This document shows, one piece after another, positions 52,880-62,739 of a stretch of 64,000 nt of DNA (its first letter is position 1; each line of letters begins with the position of its first letter). Origin of the DNA: Sphingomonadaceae bacterium (GTDB lineage: Bacteria > Pseudomonadota > Alphaproteobacteria > Sphingomonadales > Sphingomonadaceae); the NCBI GenBank assembly GCA_020847445.1, contig JADLBY010000119.1, forward strand, positions 1-64,000, in the 5' to 3' direction. The translations under genes were made by a program, and so were the position numbers. The notes under the pieces were generated by a model that saw nothing but the letters and a program-made list of their open reading frames with translations, was not told the origin of the DNA and made no database searches.

Positions 52880-53105
52880 AGTCGCGGCGGAAACGTGAAA
52901 TTGCTCTCCGCCAGTCACCGCCTCACGTCGCCGTCCGCCCGCAGCCTTATCCGTCCGCAGTAGTTTGCCGCCGTTTCACGGTCTTTCCCGCCGTTACTTC
53001 GCCACGCCCGCATGGCGGCGAAAACGCTCTTGCGCGCTGAATCCGGGCCGCCAATGTTCGGCTCAGGGGGAGCCATTGATAGTCAAGGAATGGAAGAAAG
53101 TCCCC

Positions 53106-53309
53106 ATGAACTGCCCTGATCGCATCATTCGCCTGAAAACCGTTCTCGCCCGCACGGGCCTGTCCCGCTCCACCATGTATCGCAAGATCATCGAGGGCAC
53201 ATTCCCTAGGCGGGTGCCGATCAGCGCGCACGGGACAGGCTGGTATGAGTCCGCCGTCAATCGTTGGATCGCCAACCCCGCAGCCTACCGCGAAGATCGC
53301 GTCGAATGA
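53106..53309 (+). CDS. AlpA-family transcriptional regulator
   Basis: 67 aa from the ATG at 53106 (MNCPDRIIRLKTVLARTGLS). LARTGLSRSTMYRKIIEGTF and GWYESAVNRWIANPAAY match AlpA. Closest relative in the window is 1820-2026. It converges on the integrase gene, with 12 bases between them. Likely role: control of integrase or excision of island 2. Confidence 0.88.
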   Translation: MNCPDRIIRLKTVLARTGLSRSTMYRKIIEGTFPRRVPISAHGTGWYESAVNRWIANPAAYREDRVE

Positions 53310-53321
53310 GGGAAGGCCGGG

Positions 53322-54554
53322 TTACTCCCCGGCCTTCGCCTTCTTGAAATCGCCCTTGATGACTTTCGCGCCGTCCCGCAGGAAATCGAGGTGGTCGGAC
53401 CAGTGCTGCATCATCCGCACACGCTCGTCCCAATATTCGCCCCGCGTATAGGCACGGCGCACCGCGTTGTTGTCGCAATGGGCAAGCTGCCGCTCAATCG
53501 CGTCGGGATGCCATAGGCCCATTTCATTCAGGAGAGTGGCCGCCATCGCGCGGAAACCGTGGCCGGTCATCTCGTCCTGCGCGAAACCCATGCGCCGCAG
53601 CGCCGCGTTGATCGTGTTTTCTGACATCGGCCGATCCACCGAACGCAGCGACGGAAACAGGTAGGAACTATAGTCCGCGTCATGCTCGATGGCTGCGAGG
53701 ATCGCCAGCGCCTGCCGGGATAGGGGAATGCAGTGGGTGCGGCGCATCTTGGTCTTGTGCTTCGGGATGGTCCAAAGCGCCTTGTCGAAATCGAAGTCGG
53801 CCCATTCGGCATAGCGAAGCTCGCCAGGGCGCACAAACACATGCGGAAGCAACTGCAACGCTGCCTTGGTGTTCGCAAAGCCCTCGAACGCCTCAATGGC
53901 GCGGAGCAGACCACCGGCCTCATTGGCGCTGGTGATCGCGGCGCGGTGGACAGGCTGGGGCGCAATGAGCGCGCCGCGCAGGTCGGCAGCAACGTCGCGG
54001 TCGGCGCGGGCTGTAGCGATGGCGTAGCGGAATATCTGGCTGCAAGTGCTACGCAGCCGCTTGGCCGTCTCGTAGCGGCCTTTGCCCTCCATCTTGCGGA
54101 GCATCACCAAGAGTTCATGCGCGGAAATGGAGGCGACAGGGCGCTTGCCGATGGACTCGTTGATGAAGTCCAGTAGCCAGCGCAGCTTCTTCATGGTGAC
54201 GCCGGAGCGGCCCTCGCGCTCGACCTTCACCAGCCATTCGTCGGCCACTGCCTTGAAGCTGTTGGACGCCGCGACAGCCGCCGCGACCTTTTCCAGCTTG
54301 ATCTGCTCGGCGGGATCGTCGCCGCGCGCCAGAACCTTGCGGGCCGCGTCGCGCTGCTCGCGGGCTTCGGCAAGGCCGGTATCGGGATAAACCCCGAACG
54401 CCAGCGTCTTCTGCTTGCCAAGGTGGCGATAGTTCATCCGCCAGTAGCGACCGCCATTGGGGGTGACATAGAGGAACAGCCCGTCGCCATCGGTTAGTTT
54501 ATAGGGCTTTGTGCGGCCCTTGGCGTTTTTGATCGCAACGGCGGTAAGCGCCAT
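53322..54554 (-). CDS. tyrosine-type site-specific integrase of island 2
   Basis: 410 aa, full length. The N-terminal arm-binding domain (MALTAVAIKNAKGRTKPYKL, DGDGLFLYVTPNGGRYW) is followed by a core-binding segment and a catalytic domain with R242 (HVFVRPGELR), H332 and R335 (HGFR), H359 (LAHCDNN) and Y369 (RRAYTRGE). The gene starts about 165 bases from tRNA-Glu and reads inward. It should integrate at the tRNA 3' end. It differs from the island 1 integrase in length and most of its sequence. Confidence 0.93.
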   Translation of the reverse strand: MALTAVAIKNAKGRTKPYKLTDGDGLFLYVTPNGGRYWRMNYRHLGKQKTLAFGVYPDTGLAEAREQRDAARKVLARGDDPAEQIKLEKVAAAVAASNSFKAVADEWLVKVEREGRSGVTMKKLRWLLDFINESIGKRPVASISAHELLVMLRKMEGKGRYETAKRLRSTCSQIFRYAIATARADRDVAADLRGALIAPQPVHRAAITSANEAGGLLRAIEAFEGFANTKAALQLLPHVFVRPGELRYAEWADFDFDKALWTIPKHKTKMRRTHCIPLSRQALAILAAIEHDADYSSYLFPSLRSVDRPMSENTINAALRRMGFAQDEMTGHGFRAMAATLLNEMGLWHPDAIERQLAHCDNNAVRRAYTRGEYWDERVRMMQHWSDHLDFLRDGAKVIKGDFKKAKAGE

Positions 54555-54616
54555 GATGGTATCTCCGACAAGGGGAGAGCCGCGCTACCATCAAATATAC
54601 CATCAGGATGGTGGTA
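54554..54616. promoter_or_regulatory. clustered TACCATCA sites at the int promoter
   Basis: Four copies of an octamer in about 60 bases: inverted tgatggta at 54554-54561, taccatca at 54586-54593 and 54598-54605, and an inverted near-copy gatggtggta around 54607. The first overlaps the integrase ATG. The others lie between it and the tRNA. They could be integrase or AlpA binding sites controlling expression and recombination. Confidence 0.55.
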
Positions 54617-54718
54617 TCCGGTGGCGCACAACCGCTCCGTATGGGATACCTATACCACAATAAAACCGCAGAAATCAGCCAGTTATGACATCTTCTGGAA
54701 CCCTCTGGGAGAGGATTT

Positions 54719-54793
54719 TGGTGACCCCTACGGGAATCGAACCCGTGTTTCAGCCGTGAAAGGGCCGCGTCCTAACCGCTAGACGAAGGGGCC
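54719..54793 (-). tRNA. tRNA-Glu (UUC)
   Basis: On the minus strand, GGCCCCTTCGTCTAGCGGTT opens the gene. The anticodon loop CTTTCAC carries TTC. GGTTCGATTC forms the T-arm and the acceptor closes AGGGGTC-A-CCA. The 7-bp acceptor stem pairs with one G-U. The CCA is encoded. Its 3' end is the attachment core of both islands, and the gene remains intact. Confidence 0.96.
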
Positions 54794-54882
54794 ATCGGAG
54801 ATGGAAGCGCGCCTTTACGGATTCGCTTTCAACTCGTCAAGAACCGAGTTCGGCCATGTGCAGTTTCTTTTGTCGCCGCGCT

Positions 54883-56649
54883 TCAACCCGCCAGCGCGAC
54901 ATCATCGATGTGCAGCTCGGCCTTGGGCGTGGGGCCCCAGTCGTCGACTTTCGCCCGGCCGGCCAGCCAGTATCGTTGCCCCCGGTCGCCATGCAGCAGC
55001 AACTGGCCGAGCGCGCTTTCGCCCTGCCGGAACGCCATCGCCTTGAAAGAGGCCCCGTCGTCCCCCGCAACGATGGCGCGGACATGGTCCTTGCCGACAA
55101 TGTCGGAGCGGATCACCCGCACCGGGCCGGTAACGATGCGCGGCCCGGGCCAGCCGGTGCCATAGGGGCCGGCCCCTTCGAGCGCCTCGACAAAGCCGGG
55201 GTTCATGCCGCGCGGGCTGATCAGCGCGTCGACCGCAAGGATGCGCTCGGCCGAGGCGGCCGCTACCGCCGGGGCGAGCCGGGCGTCGAGCCATTCGGCC
55301 AGCGCCTCGATCCCGTCCTGCGCGACCGTGAGGCCCGCTGCCATCGCATGCCCGCCACCCGCCTGCAGCAGCCCCGCCTCGCGCGCCGAAATGATCGCGG
55401 CGCCCAGATCGACCCCGCTGATCGACCGGCCCGATCCCTTGCCGATGCCGGTGTCGTCAACGGCAACGACGATGGCAGGCTTGCCATATTTTTCCTTCAG
55501 CCGACCGGCGACGATGCCGATCACCCCGGGGTGCCAACCGCTTCCCGCGACCAGCGCGACCGAGCGGTTATGCTGCCCCGCCATCGCCGCCTCGGCCGCC
55601 TCCTGCACCTGTGCCTCGATCAGCCGCCGTTCTTCGTTCAGCCGGTCCAGCTCCTGCGCGATGTCGCGCGCTTCGGCCGGGTCTTCGGTCGTCAGCAGGC
55701 GGACGCCCAGATCCGACTTGCCGACGCGGCCCCCGGCATTGATGCGCGGGCCGAGCGCAAAGCCCAGGTCCGAACAGACGGGCGCACGGTTGAGTCTGCT
55801 GGCCGAAATCAGCGCGTTGAGCCCGACATTGCGGCGTCCGGCCATCACCTTCAGCCCCTGCGCCACCAGCGCGCGGTTGAGCCCGCGCAACTGCGCGACA
55901 TCGGCCACGGTTCCCAGCGCAACGATATCGAGCAGATCGGTCAGCCGCGGCTCTTGCCGCCCGGCGAAATAGCCACGCTGCCGCAGTTCGCGCACGATCG
56001 CCGCGGCCAGCAGAAAGGCGACACCGACCGCGGCAAGATGGCCGTGCGCGGCCGCCGCGTCATTCTCGTCGAGCCGGTTGGGATTGACCAGCGCGAACGC
56101 TTCGGGAAGCTGGGCCGCGCATTTATGGTGATCGACGACAATCACCTCGATCCCTGCCGCGCGGGCCTGGGCAAGCGCCTCATAGGCCATTGCGCCACAA
56201 TCGACGGTGACGATCAGCCGGCTCCCGGCCTCGCCCAGCCGCACCAGCGCTTCGCCGGACGGGCCATAGCCTTCGAGCAGGCGGTCGGGAATATAATAGC
56301 CCGCTTCGTGCCCGAGCGCAGCGAACAGCCGCAGCAACAGCGCCGCGCTGGTCGCGCCATCGACATCATAATCGCCATAGACCGTCAGCTTTTCGCGGGC
56401 GATGACGGCATCGGCCAGCCGGGCGGCGGCCAGATCCATATCCCGGAACAGCGACGGATCGGGCATGAAGCCGCGCAGCGTCGGGTTGCGGTGCTGATCA
56501 AGCTCGTCGCGCGCCACACCCCGGGCCAGCAGCAGCCGGGCGACAATATCGTCGTCATCGGCCCCGGGCGCACCCGCCGCTTCCGTGCCCTTTCGCCAAT
56601 GCCATTCCATTCCGCCAATCGAACGGGGGATCGATGCCAAACGTGTCAT
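54883..56649 (-). CDS. recJ: single-stranded-DNA-specific 5'-3' exonuclease RecJ
   Basis: 588 aa from the ATG at 56649 (MTRLASIPRSIGGMEWHWRK). The DHH family motifs are visible: VYGDYDVDGATSAALL, VTVDCGAMAYEAL, VIVVDHHKCAAQLPEAFALV and the later GGHAMAAG DHHA1 motif. It is normal length for RecJ. It degrades single-stranded DNA in recombination and mismatch repair. It is a chromosomal housekeeping gene next to tRNA-Glu, which marks the right border of the islands. Confidence 0.95.
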   Translation of the reverse strand: MTRLASIPRSIGGMEWHWRKGTEAAGAPGADDDDIVARLLLARGVARDELDQHRNPTLRGFMPDPSLFRDMDLAAARLADAVIAREKLTVYGDYDVDGATSAALLLRLFAALGHEAGYYIPDRLLEGYGPSGEALVRLGEAGSRLIVTVDCGAMAYEALAQARAAGIEVIVVDHHKCAAQLPEAFALVNPNRLDENDAAAAHGHLAAVGVAFLLAAAIVRELRQRGYFAGRQEPRLTDLLDIVALGTVADVAQLRGLNRALVAQGLKVMAGRRNVGLNALISASRLNRAPVCSDLGFALGPRINAGGRVGKSDLGVRLLTTEDPAEARDIAQELDRLNEERRLIEAQVQEAAEAAMAGQHNRSVALVAGSGWHPGVIGIVAGRLKEKYGKPAIVVAVDDTGIGKGSGRSISGVDLGAAIISAREAGLLQAGGGHAMAAGLTVAQDGIEALAEWLDARLAPAVAAASAERILAVDALISPRGMNPGFVEALEGAGPYGTGWPGPRIVTGPVRVIRSDIVGKDHVRAIVAGDDGASFKAMAFRQGESALGQLLLHGDRGQRYWLAGRAKVDDWGPTPKAELHIDDVALAG

Positions 56650-56843
56650 GCAATCGCTGGTACGCAATTCGGGGCGGTTGCGGAATTGCAAATCGGAACA
56701 ACGCGTAAAATCGTCGTTTTGGCCTAGGCCAATTCCGTACCAAGCCATGCTGTGCGATTGACTGTAGTCGCCTTGGTGACTAGAGCGCGGTCACTTGCCG
56801 ACAACCGACGAATCCGGCCCGTGGCGGCGAAAGGACAAAGTAC

Positions 56844-58766
56844 TTGCTCGACCACTGGTCCAACGCAATTCTCGATCTGCCGCGACCCGCCAAGCGCATG
56901 ATTGCGCTGTCGATGGATGCCATATTGTGCCTCGCCACCGTGGCCTTTGCTTATTATCTCCGGCTCGGCGAATGGATTCGTCCCGAAGGCTGGCAGTGGC
57001 TTTCCTATGCAGCCGCGCTTGCGCTGTCGATTCCCTTCTTCATCACGCACGGACTATATCGGGCGATCTTCCGCTATGCCGGATGGGACGCGCTGCTCGC
57101 AGTCGCACGGGCCTGTGCAATTTATGGCATAGCCTACGGGACTTTGTTTACCATTATCGGGATCAACGGAATCCCGCGGACCGTCGGTCTGATTCAGCCT
57201 GTTCTGCTCTTTCTTGCCATGGGGACTTCGCGGGCGATGACCCGATACTGGCTGGGCGGGCAACTGCATCTGCGCGACAAGGACGGCAAGCGAAAGCGCG
57301 TCCTCATCTATGGAGCAGGTGCCGCCGGACGCCAGTTGGCCGCAGCCCTGTCGAACGACAGGGAAATGCAGGTCATCGGCTTTGTCGACGATGACGCAAC
57401 GCTTGCAGGAAGCGTGATGACCGGTAAGCCGATCCACAGCTCGGCCAATCTTCCTGACCTGATCGCCGAACTTCAGGCGGACGATATCCTGCTCGCCATT
57501 CCGTCCGCGAGCCGCGCGCGGCGCAATGCGATATTGGATCAGGTTCGCGGCACGCCGGTTGGCATCAGGACGCTTCCGGGGGTCAGCGACCTTGCGCAGG
57601 GACGCGTTACCGTCAACGATCTTCGCGAATTGGAAATTGAAGACCTGCTCGGTCGTGACGCGGTCGAACCTGATCCTATCCTGATGGGCAAGTGCATTAC
57701 CGGCAAAGCCGTGCTCGTATCCGGGGCGGGGGGGTCGATCGGCAGCGAACTGTGCCGCCAAATACTCGCGCTGCGCCCTGCAACCTTGTTGCTGGTCGAA
57801 ATGAGCGAGTTTGCGCTCTACAACATCCATCGTGAACTCGAGCAGCGCAGCCGGAGCATGCAGGACAGGGGCGTGCGCATTTTCCCTTTGCTGGCATCGG
57901 TGCAGGACGAAGCAAGGCTGGAAAGCATCTTGCAGGCATGGCGTCCCGACACGATTTTTCATGCGGCTGCCTACAAGCATGTTCCGCTTGTCGAACACAA
58001 TCCCGCCGAAGGCATCGACAACAATGTGTTCGGAACGTTGAAGCTTGCGAAACTCGCCGCCCGGCATGGGGTCGGCGATTTCGTCCTGATCAGCACCGAC
58101 AAGGCAGTCCGCCCAACAAATATCATGGGCACGTCCAAGCGATTGGCGGAAATGATACTTCAGGCGATCAATTCGGCTGAAGCGCACACCAAATTCTCGA
58201 TGGTGCGCTTCGGCAATGTGCTTGGGTCTAGCGGCTCCGTCGTTCCATTGTTCAGGGAGCAGATCAAAAAGGGTGGGCCAATAACGATTACAGACCCCGA
58301 GATCACACGCTACTTCATGACGATCGAAGAAGCGTCGCAACTGGTGATCCAAGCGGGCGCAATGGCTTCGGGGGGCGAGGTGTTTGTGCTCGATATGGGT
58401 GAGCCGGTGCGGATTATCGACCTCGCCAAAAGGATGATCGAGCTATCCGGGCTCCAGATCAAGGACAAAGACAATCCCGACGGCGATATCGAAATACGCA
58501 CTGTCGGCCTTCGTCCTGGCGAAAAGCTTTACGAAGAACTGCTGATCGGGGACAATCCGGAGCCGACATCGCACGTACGGATCATGAAGGCCAATGAACG
58601 GTACATGGCCTGGGATGCGCTGGAACCGCTTCTCGCCACGCTGAAAACGCATCTCGAAGACAGGAACGTGCAGGCGCTGCGTGACAGGTTGCGGATGCTG
58701 GTTCCCGAATTCACACCAGACGACGCTCTGGTCGACTGGGTGCATCTCGAACAAAATGGCAGCTAG
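56844..58766 (+). CDS. membrane polysaccharide biosynthesis 4,6-dehydratase (CapD/PglF/WbpM type)
   Basis: 640 aa from a TTG at 56844, with an ATG at 56898 as alternative. Four N-terminal membrane spans are followed by a first Rossmann unit (YGAGAAGRQLAAALSND). A second NAD-dependent dehydratase domain starts at VSGAGGSIGSELCRQILALR and has ISTDKAVRPTNIMGTSKRLA. It would convert a UDP-N-acetylhexosamine to its 4-keto-6-deoxy form at the membrane. It heads a rightward operon with an aminotransferase next, as in diamino-sugar pathways. Confidence 0.9.
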   Translation: MLDHWSNAILDLPRPAKRMIALSMDAILCLATVAFAYYLRLGEWIRPEGWQWLSYAAALALSIPFFITHGLYRAIFRYAGWDALLAVARACAIYGIAYGTLFTIIGINGIPRTVGLIQPVLLFLAMGTSRAMTRYWLGGQLHLRDKDGKRKRVLIYGAGAAGRQLAAALSNDREMQVIGFVDDDATLAGSVMTGKPIHSSANLPDLIAELQADDILLAIPSASRARRNAILDQVRGTPVGIRTLPGVSDLAQGRVTVNDLRELEIEDLLGRDAVEPDPILMGKCITGKAVLVSGAGGSIGSELCRQILALRPATLLLVEMSEFALYNIHRELEQRSRSMQDRGVRIFPLLASVQDEARLESILQAWRPDTIFHAAAYKHVPLVEHNPAEGIDNNVFGTLKLAKLAARHGVGDFVLISTDKAVRPTNIMGTSKRLAEMILQAINSAEAHTKFSMVRFGNVLGSSGSVVPLFREQIKKGGPITITDPEITRYFMTIEEASQLVIQAGAMASGGEVFVLDMGEPVRIIDLAKRMIELSGLQIKDKDNPDGDIEIRTVGLRPGEKLYEELLIGDNPEPTSHVRIMKANERYMAWDALEPLLATLKTHLEDRNVQALRDRLRMLVPEFTPDDALVDWVHLEQNGS

Positions 58767-58847
58767 ATGACATTTGCCACAGTTGCATTGGGTCGCTCCA
58801 ACGGTTACGGGCGCGCTGATTTTCAAGAACAAACTTAGGAGGCAGTC

Positions 58848-59993
58848 TTGGGTAACAAAGTGGCGTTTACAGGACTTGCCGAACAGGCCGTCCGGCTACG
58901 TGCGGAAATCGATGCGAACATTGGTCGTGTACTTGATCATGGCCAATTCATCATGGGCCCTGAGGTGCGCGAATTCGAACAGAAGCTGCAGGCGTTCTGT
59001 GGTGCAAGGCACGCAATCGCCGTAGCCAATGGCACCGATGCGCTGCAGATTGCGCTGATGGCGTATGGCATAGGTGCTGGTGACGCTGTTCTGGTGCCCT
59101 CATTCACCTACACCGCAACCGCGGAAGTGATATTGGTTCTGGGCGCTGTGCCTGTGTTCGTCGAGGTTGATCCAGAAACCTTCAACATCGACATCGCAGA
59201 TCTGAAGGTGCGGATTGCAACCGCACGCGCGCAGGGCAAGTCGCCCAAGGCGATTATCGCCGTCGACCTGTTCGGTTTGCCTGCCGACTGGGCTACACTC
59301 AATACCGTGGCCAACGACGAAGGCCTGGTCTTGATTGCCGATGCTGCACAAAGTTTTGGCGCAGTGATGTCGGGTGATGGCAAGGTGGGCACATTGGCTC
59401 CTGTTACGACGACGAGCTTTTTCCCGGCAAAGCCGCTGGGCTGCTATGGCGACGGCGGCGCGATTTTCACCGACGATGATGATCTGGCTGCAGCAATGCG
59501 TTCGATTCGCGTGCACGGTCAGGGGCAGGCGAAATATGAAACGGTACGCGTGGGGATGAACAGCCGTCTCGATACGATCCAGGCGGCCATCCTGCTCGCC
59601 AAGATCGGAATTTTCGCTGAAGAGATCGAGCGCAGAAATGCGCTTGCTGAGGCGTATGAGCAGCGCCTTTCCGCGCTTGCCAAGACGCCTGCCAAACCCG
59701 ACACGACAATTTCCGCATGGGCGCAGTACACGATCCGCCTTGACCGCCGCGACGATATCCAGAAAGCGCTGACTGAAGCAGGCATCCCGACCGCCGTCTA
59801 CTATCCGCTGCCGATGCATTTGCAGCCAGCCTATGCCAGCTATGGCGATGGCAAGGGTTCGCTTCCGGTTTCGGAAATGCTGAGCGAGCAGGTTCTGAGC
59901 CTTCCCATGAATCCATATTGGACCGAGGCCGATGTAGAGACGGTGGCGGATGCGCTTGCAACTGCCATTTCCGCGCAACGCCAAGCCGCCTAA
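58848..59993 (+). CDS. DegT/DnrJ/EryC1/StrS aminotransferase
   Basis: 381 aa from a TTG at 58848 with a strong AGGAGG site. PLP-fold residues are ANGTDALQIAL (phosphate binding), Asp165 in VLIADAAQSFGA and the Schiff-base Lys195 in FFPAKPLGCYGDGGA. It acts on the 4-keto or 3-keto sugar nucleotide from the preceding gene or the dehydrogenase branch. It is followed after 8 bases by the dehydrogenase gene. Confidence 0.92.
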   Translation: MGNKVAFTGLAEQAVRLRAEIDANIGRVLDHGQFIMGPEVREFEQKLQAFCGARHAIAVANGTDALQIALMAYGIGAGDAVLVPSFTYTATAEVILVLGAVPVFVEVDPETFNIDIADLKVRIATARAQGKSPKAIIAVDLFGLPADWATLNTVANDEGLVLIADAAQSFGAVMSGDGKVGTLAPVTTTSFFPAKPLGCYGDGGAIFTDDDDLAAAMRSIRVHGQGQAKYETVRVGMNSRLDTIQAAILLAKIGIFAEEIERRNALAEAYEQRLSALAKTPAKPDTTISAWAQYTIRLDRRDDIQKALTEAGIPTAVYYPLPMHLQPAYASYGDGKGSLPVSEMLSEQVLSLPMNPYWTEADVETVADALATAISAQRQAA

Positions 59994-60001
59994 GGAAAAG
60001 A

Positions 60002-61345
60002 ATGTCGGAATTTGCTTCAAGCGCTGCCGCGCAGTTGTTCGATCGGATCGGCGGTCGTCAAAGCGTAGTCGGGATTATCGGAATGGGGTATGTCGGCCTG
60101 CCCTTGGCCGTCGCCGCCTTCGATGCCGGATTCGCCATTACAGGCTTTGACGTTGATCCGGCCAAAATTTCCGGCATCAACAACGGTCAGTCACCGATCG
60201 GCCGGATAGCGGACGACAAAATCGCTGCAATGCGCGCTGCGGGCCGGTTTGAAGTAACGGACAATTATGACCGGCTGGCCGAATGCGATGTCATCGTCAT
60301 TTGCGTCCCCACGCCGCTCAACAAATATCGGGAACCAGACCTTTCCTACGTCGTTGGCACAACGCAAAGCATTGCCGAGCATGTGCGGGCGGGCCAGATA
60401 ATCTCTCTCGAATCGACGACCTACCCTGGCACGACCCGCGATGTTATGCGTCCGATACTGGAGGCAAGCGGCCTCAAATCGGGAACCGATTTTTTCCTAG
60501 CCTATTCACCCGAACGCGAAGATCCGGGCAACCCGGATTTTCATACCGCATCGATACCCAAGGTTGTGGGTGGCGACGGTGCAGATGCAAGCCGGTTAGC
60601 GGAATTATTCTATGGTGCTGTGGTTGAACGGGTCGTGCCGGTCAAGTCGTGCGAGGTCGCCGAAGCGGTCAAGCTGACCGAGAATATCTTTCGATCCGTC
60701 AACATCGCTCTCGTGAATGAACTCAAGATCATTTATGATCGGATGGGTATCAACGTCTGGGACGTGATCGATGCGGCCAAGACCAAACCCTTTGGGTATA
60801 TGGCATTTTACCCTGGGCCGGGTCTGGGCGGACATTGCATCCCGATCGATCCATTCTACCTGACCTGGAAGGCGCGCGAATATTCGGTCCCCACGCGCTT
60901 CATCGAACTGGCAGGGGAAGTGAATACCGTCGCTCCCTTTCTCGTTGTCGACAAGCTTGTCGGCGCACTCAGCCAATATGGTCGCAAACCGTTGACGGGG
61001 AGCCGGATCCTGATGCTGGGGGTCGCGTACAAGAAGAATGTCGAGGATACGCGCGAGAGCCCGGCATTTGTACTGATCGAGGAGCTTGAGCGGCGCGGGG
61101 CGATCGTCGAATTTCATGACCCTTATGTGCCTGTCATTCCGCACATGCGCGAGCATGCAGCAATGTCCGGGCGAAAAAGTGTGCAGCTGAATGCCGGACA
61201 GATATCGGGCTATGATGCCATCCTGCTTTGCACCGACCATGACGGGGTCGATTATCAGCTGGTGTCCCAGTCGGCGCAGCTTGTAATCGATACGCGCAAT
61301 GCAATGGCGGGCACTAATGGCAAGGCAATCATTGTCCTCGCCTGA
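60002..61345 (+). CDS. UDP-N-acetylglucosamine 6-dehydrogenase-type nucleotide-sugar dehydrogenase (WbpA-like)
   Basis: 447 aa from the ATG at 60002. N-terminal NAD motif GIIGMGYVGLPLAVAAFDAG, PTPLNKYREPDLSYV, a central domain with the catalytic Cys279 in GPGLGGHCIPIDPFYL, and a C-terminal UDP-binding domain with GVAYKKNVEDTRESPAF. It oxidises the 6-OH of UDP-GlcNAc or a similar sugar to a uronic acid in two NAD-dependent steps. It is part of the polysaccharide operon. UDP-GlcNAc against UDP-ManNAc cannot be told from sequence. Confidence 0.92.
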   Translation: MSEFASSAAAQLFDRIGGRQSVVGIIGMGYVGLPLAVAAFDAGFAITGFDVDPAKISGINNGQSPIGRIADDKIAAMRAAGRFEVTDNYDRLAECDVIVICVPTPLNKYREPDLSYVVGTTQSIAEHVRAGQIISLESTTYPGTTRDVMRPILEASGLKSGTDFFLAYSPEREDPGNPDFHTASIPKVVGGDGADASRLAELFYGAVVERVVPVKSCEVAEAVKLTENIFRSVNIALVNELKIIYDRMGINVWDVIDAAKTKPFGYMAFYPGPGLGGHCIPIDPFYLTWKAREYSVPTRFIELAGEVNTVAPFLVVDKLVGALSQYGRKPLTGSRILMLGVAYKKNVEDTRESPAFVLIEELERRGAIVEFHDPYVPVIPHMREHAAMSGRKSVQLNAGQISGYDAILLCTDHDGVDYQLVSQSAQLVIDTRNAMAGTNGKAIIVLA

Positions 61346-61408
61346 AAACGCGGAGGCCATCGAAACTTTGTCGCCTGAACTGCTTAGCAGTGCTAGGGGA
61401 TAGGCGGC

Positions 61409-62719
61409 ATGTTGTTTCGCATCCTATCGCTGCTTGTATACGGCCTCTCCTTTCAGCTGGCCTATCAGCAATATCTTGCGCCGACCTTTGACTATGCGTC
61501 CTACCGCAATGTCGAAATGACGTTGTCGCACCATCTGCTTACCCTGGCCTTCGTTGCGGCGCCGTCGATATTGTTCAGGGACAGGCCGACACCGGCGGCA
61601 TTTGGTGCCGCACTAATATATGTCGTGGTGTATGTGCCCGGGCAGATCATGATCCCGCGCATGCTCGATGACCTGTATTTCCCAACATTGTCCATTCAGG
61701 CCGTGCTGGCAGCCAGCATGGCGGTCATCAGCTATTTTTCCGGCGTTGGTGCTGCGCGCCGAATCGAGCCGGAGCCGATAGGACGCGATTTGACGATGCT
61801 TGTGCTTGTGCTTGCCGTGCCTTGCCTGCTGGCGATGGTGGCAACAAATTACCAGCATATGCGCCTTGTCGATTTTGCCGGAGTCTACGACCTCCGCGAG
61901 GATTCGTCTAAGGCCGCGCAATTGCCGGTTCTGGCTTATACCAATTTGTGGCTGGCCTATTGCTTCCTACCCTATTTCGTGACGCGCGGCATATTGATGC
62001 GCGAATGGATTTCATTCGCATTCGGCTTAGTCGGCTGCTTGCTGATTTATCTGGCGACCGGTGCGAAGGCGCAGATTCTGCTTCCGATCATCATGATGGG
62101 AATTTATTTCGTATCCGGACGGGTCAATCTGACATTGGGCCGATTGGCGGCGATCAACGTCGTGCTGGTGCTGATTTGCACTGCCTTGCCGACCGAGGGG
62201 GCATTCGGCACGATCAAATTTCTCTATCTGATGCGGACGTTGAGTACCGGTGGCCTGACGATGTCGCTCTACTACGAGTTTTTTTCGTCGTTCGGCTTTA
62301 CCAACTACACGCATATCAACCTGATCGGACCGATTATCGGCACCTATCCCTATGGCGGCTATTCGATGGGGCAGGTTATCGGACTGCAATATTACAACAG
62401 CGAACTGGCAAATTATAATGCCAATTTCTGGGCCAGCGATGGCTTTGGGGCCATGGGTATAGCTGGGGTTCCGATCATTACCGCCATTTTATGCACGATC
62501 CTGGTGGTGATGAACCGGCTGGCATCCTTCTTTGATCCGCGTTTTGTCTCTCTCTGGCTGACCGGTTTCTGGCTCGCCATGCTGAACCTGCCCCTTTCAA
62601 CGGCGATGTTGTCGGGTGGCGGCCTGCTGACAATGCTGCTGCTGATGACGGCGCGACTGCAAGGCGTGGCTGGCCGGGCGCGAAGCGGAGCTGCTTTGAC
62701 GTCGCCACGAACGGCATAA
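61409..62719 (+). CDS. O-antigen/oligosaccharide repeat polymerase-like membrane protein
   Basis: 436 aa with about ten to twelve membrane spans and a large loop containing YDLREDSSKAAQLPVLAYTN. A second loop has TLSTGGLTMSLYYEFFSSFG and IGTYPYGGYSMGQVIGLQYY. This matches Wzy-type repeat-unit polymerases, which lack firm sequence motifs. It lies between sugar-nucleotide enzymes and a glycosyltransferase. The call is based on topology and context. Confidence 0.75.
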   Translation: MLFRILSLLVYGLSFQLAYQQYLAPTFDYASYRNVEMTLSHHLLTLAFVAAPSILFRDRPTPAAFGAALIYVVVYVPGQIMIPRMLDDLYFPTLSIQAVLAASMAVISYFSGVGAARRIEPEPIGRDLTMLVLVLAVPCLLAMVATNYQHMRLVDFAGVYDLREDSSKAAQLPVLAYTNLWLAYCFLPYFVTRGILMREWISFAFGLVGCLLIYLATGAKAQILLPIIMMGIYFVSGRVNLTLGRLAAINVVLVLICTALPTEGAFGTIKFLYLMRTLSTGGLTMSLYYEFFSSFGFTNYTHINLIGPIIGTYPYGGYSMGQVIGLQYYNSELANYNANFWASDGFGAMGIAGVPIITAILCTILVVMNRLASFFDPRFVSLWLTGFWLAMLNLPLSTAMLSGGGLLTMLLLMTARLQGVAGRARSGAALTSPRTA

Positions 62720-62739
62720 CCCAACCAGAAGATCCACGA

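Noticed and set aside
52704..52898. 64-codon frame across the 15-bp hairpin and palindrome
   Set aside because: The reading frame is generated by the inverted repeats; no ribosome site or homologous pattern.
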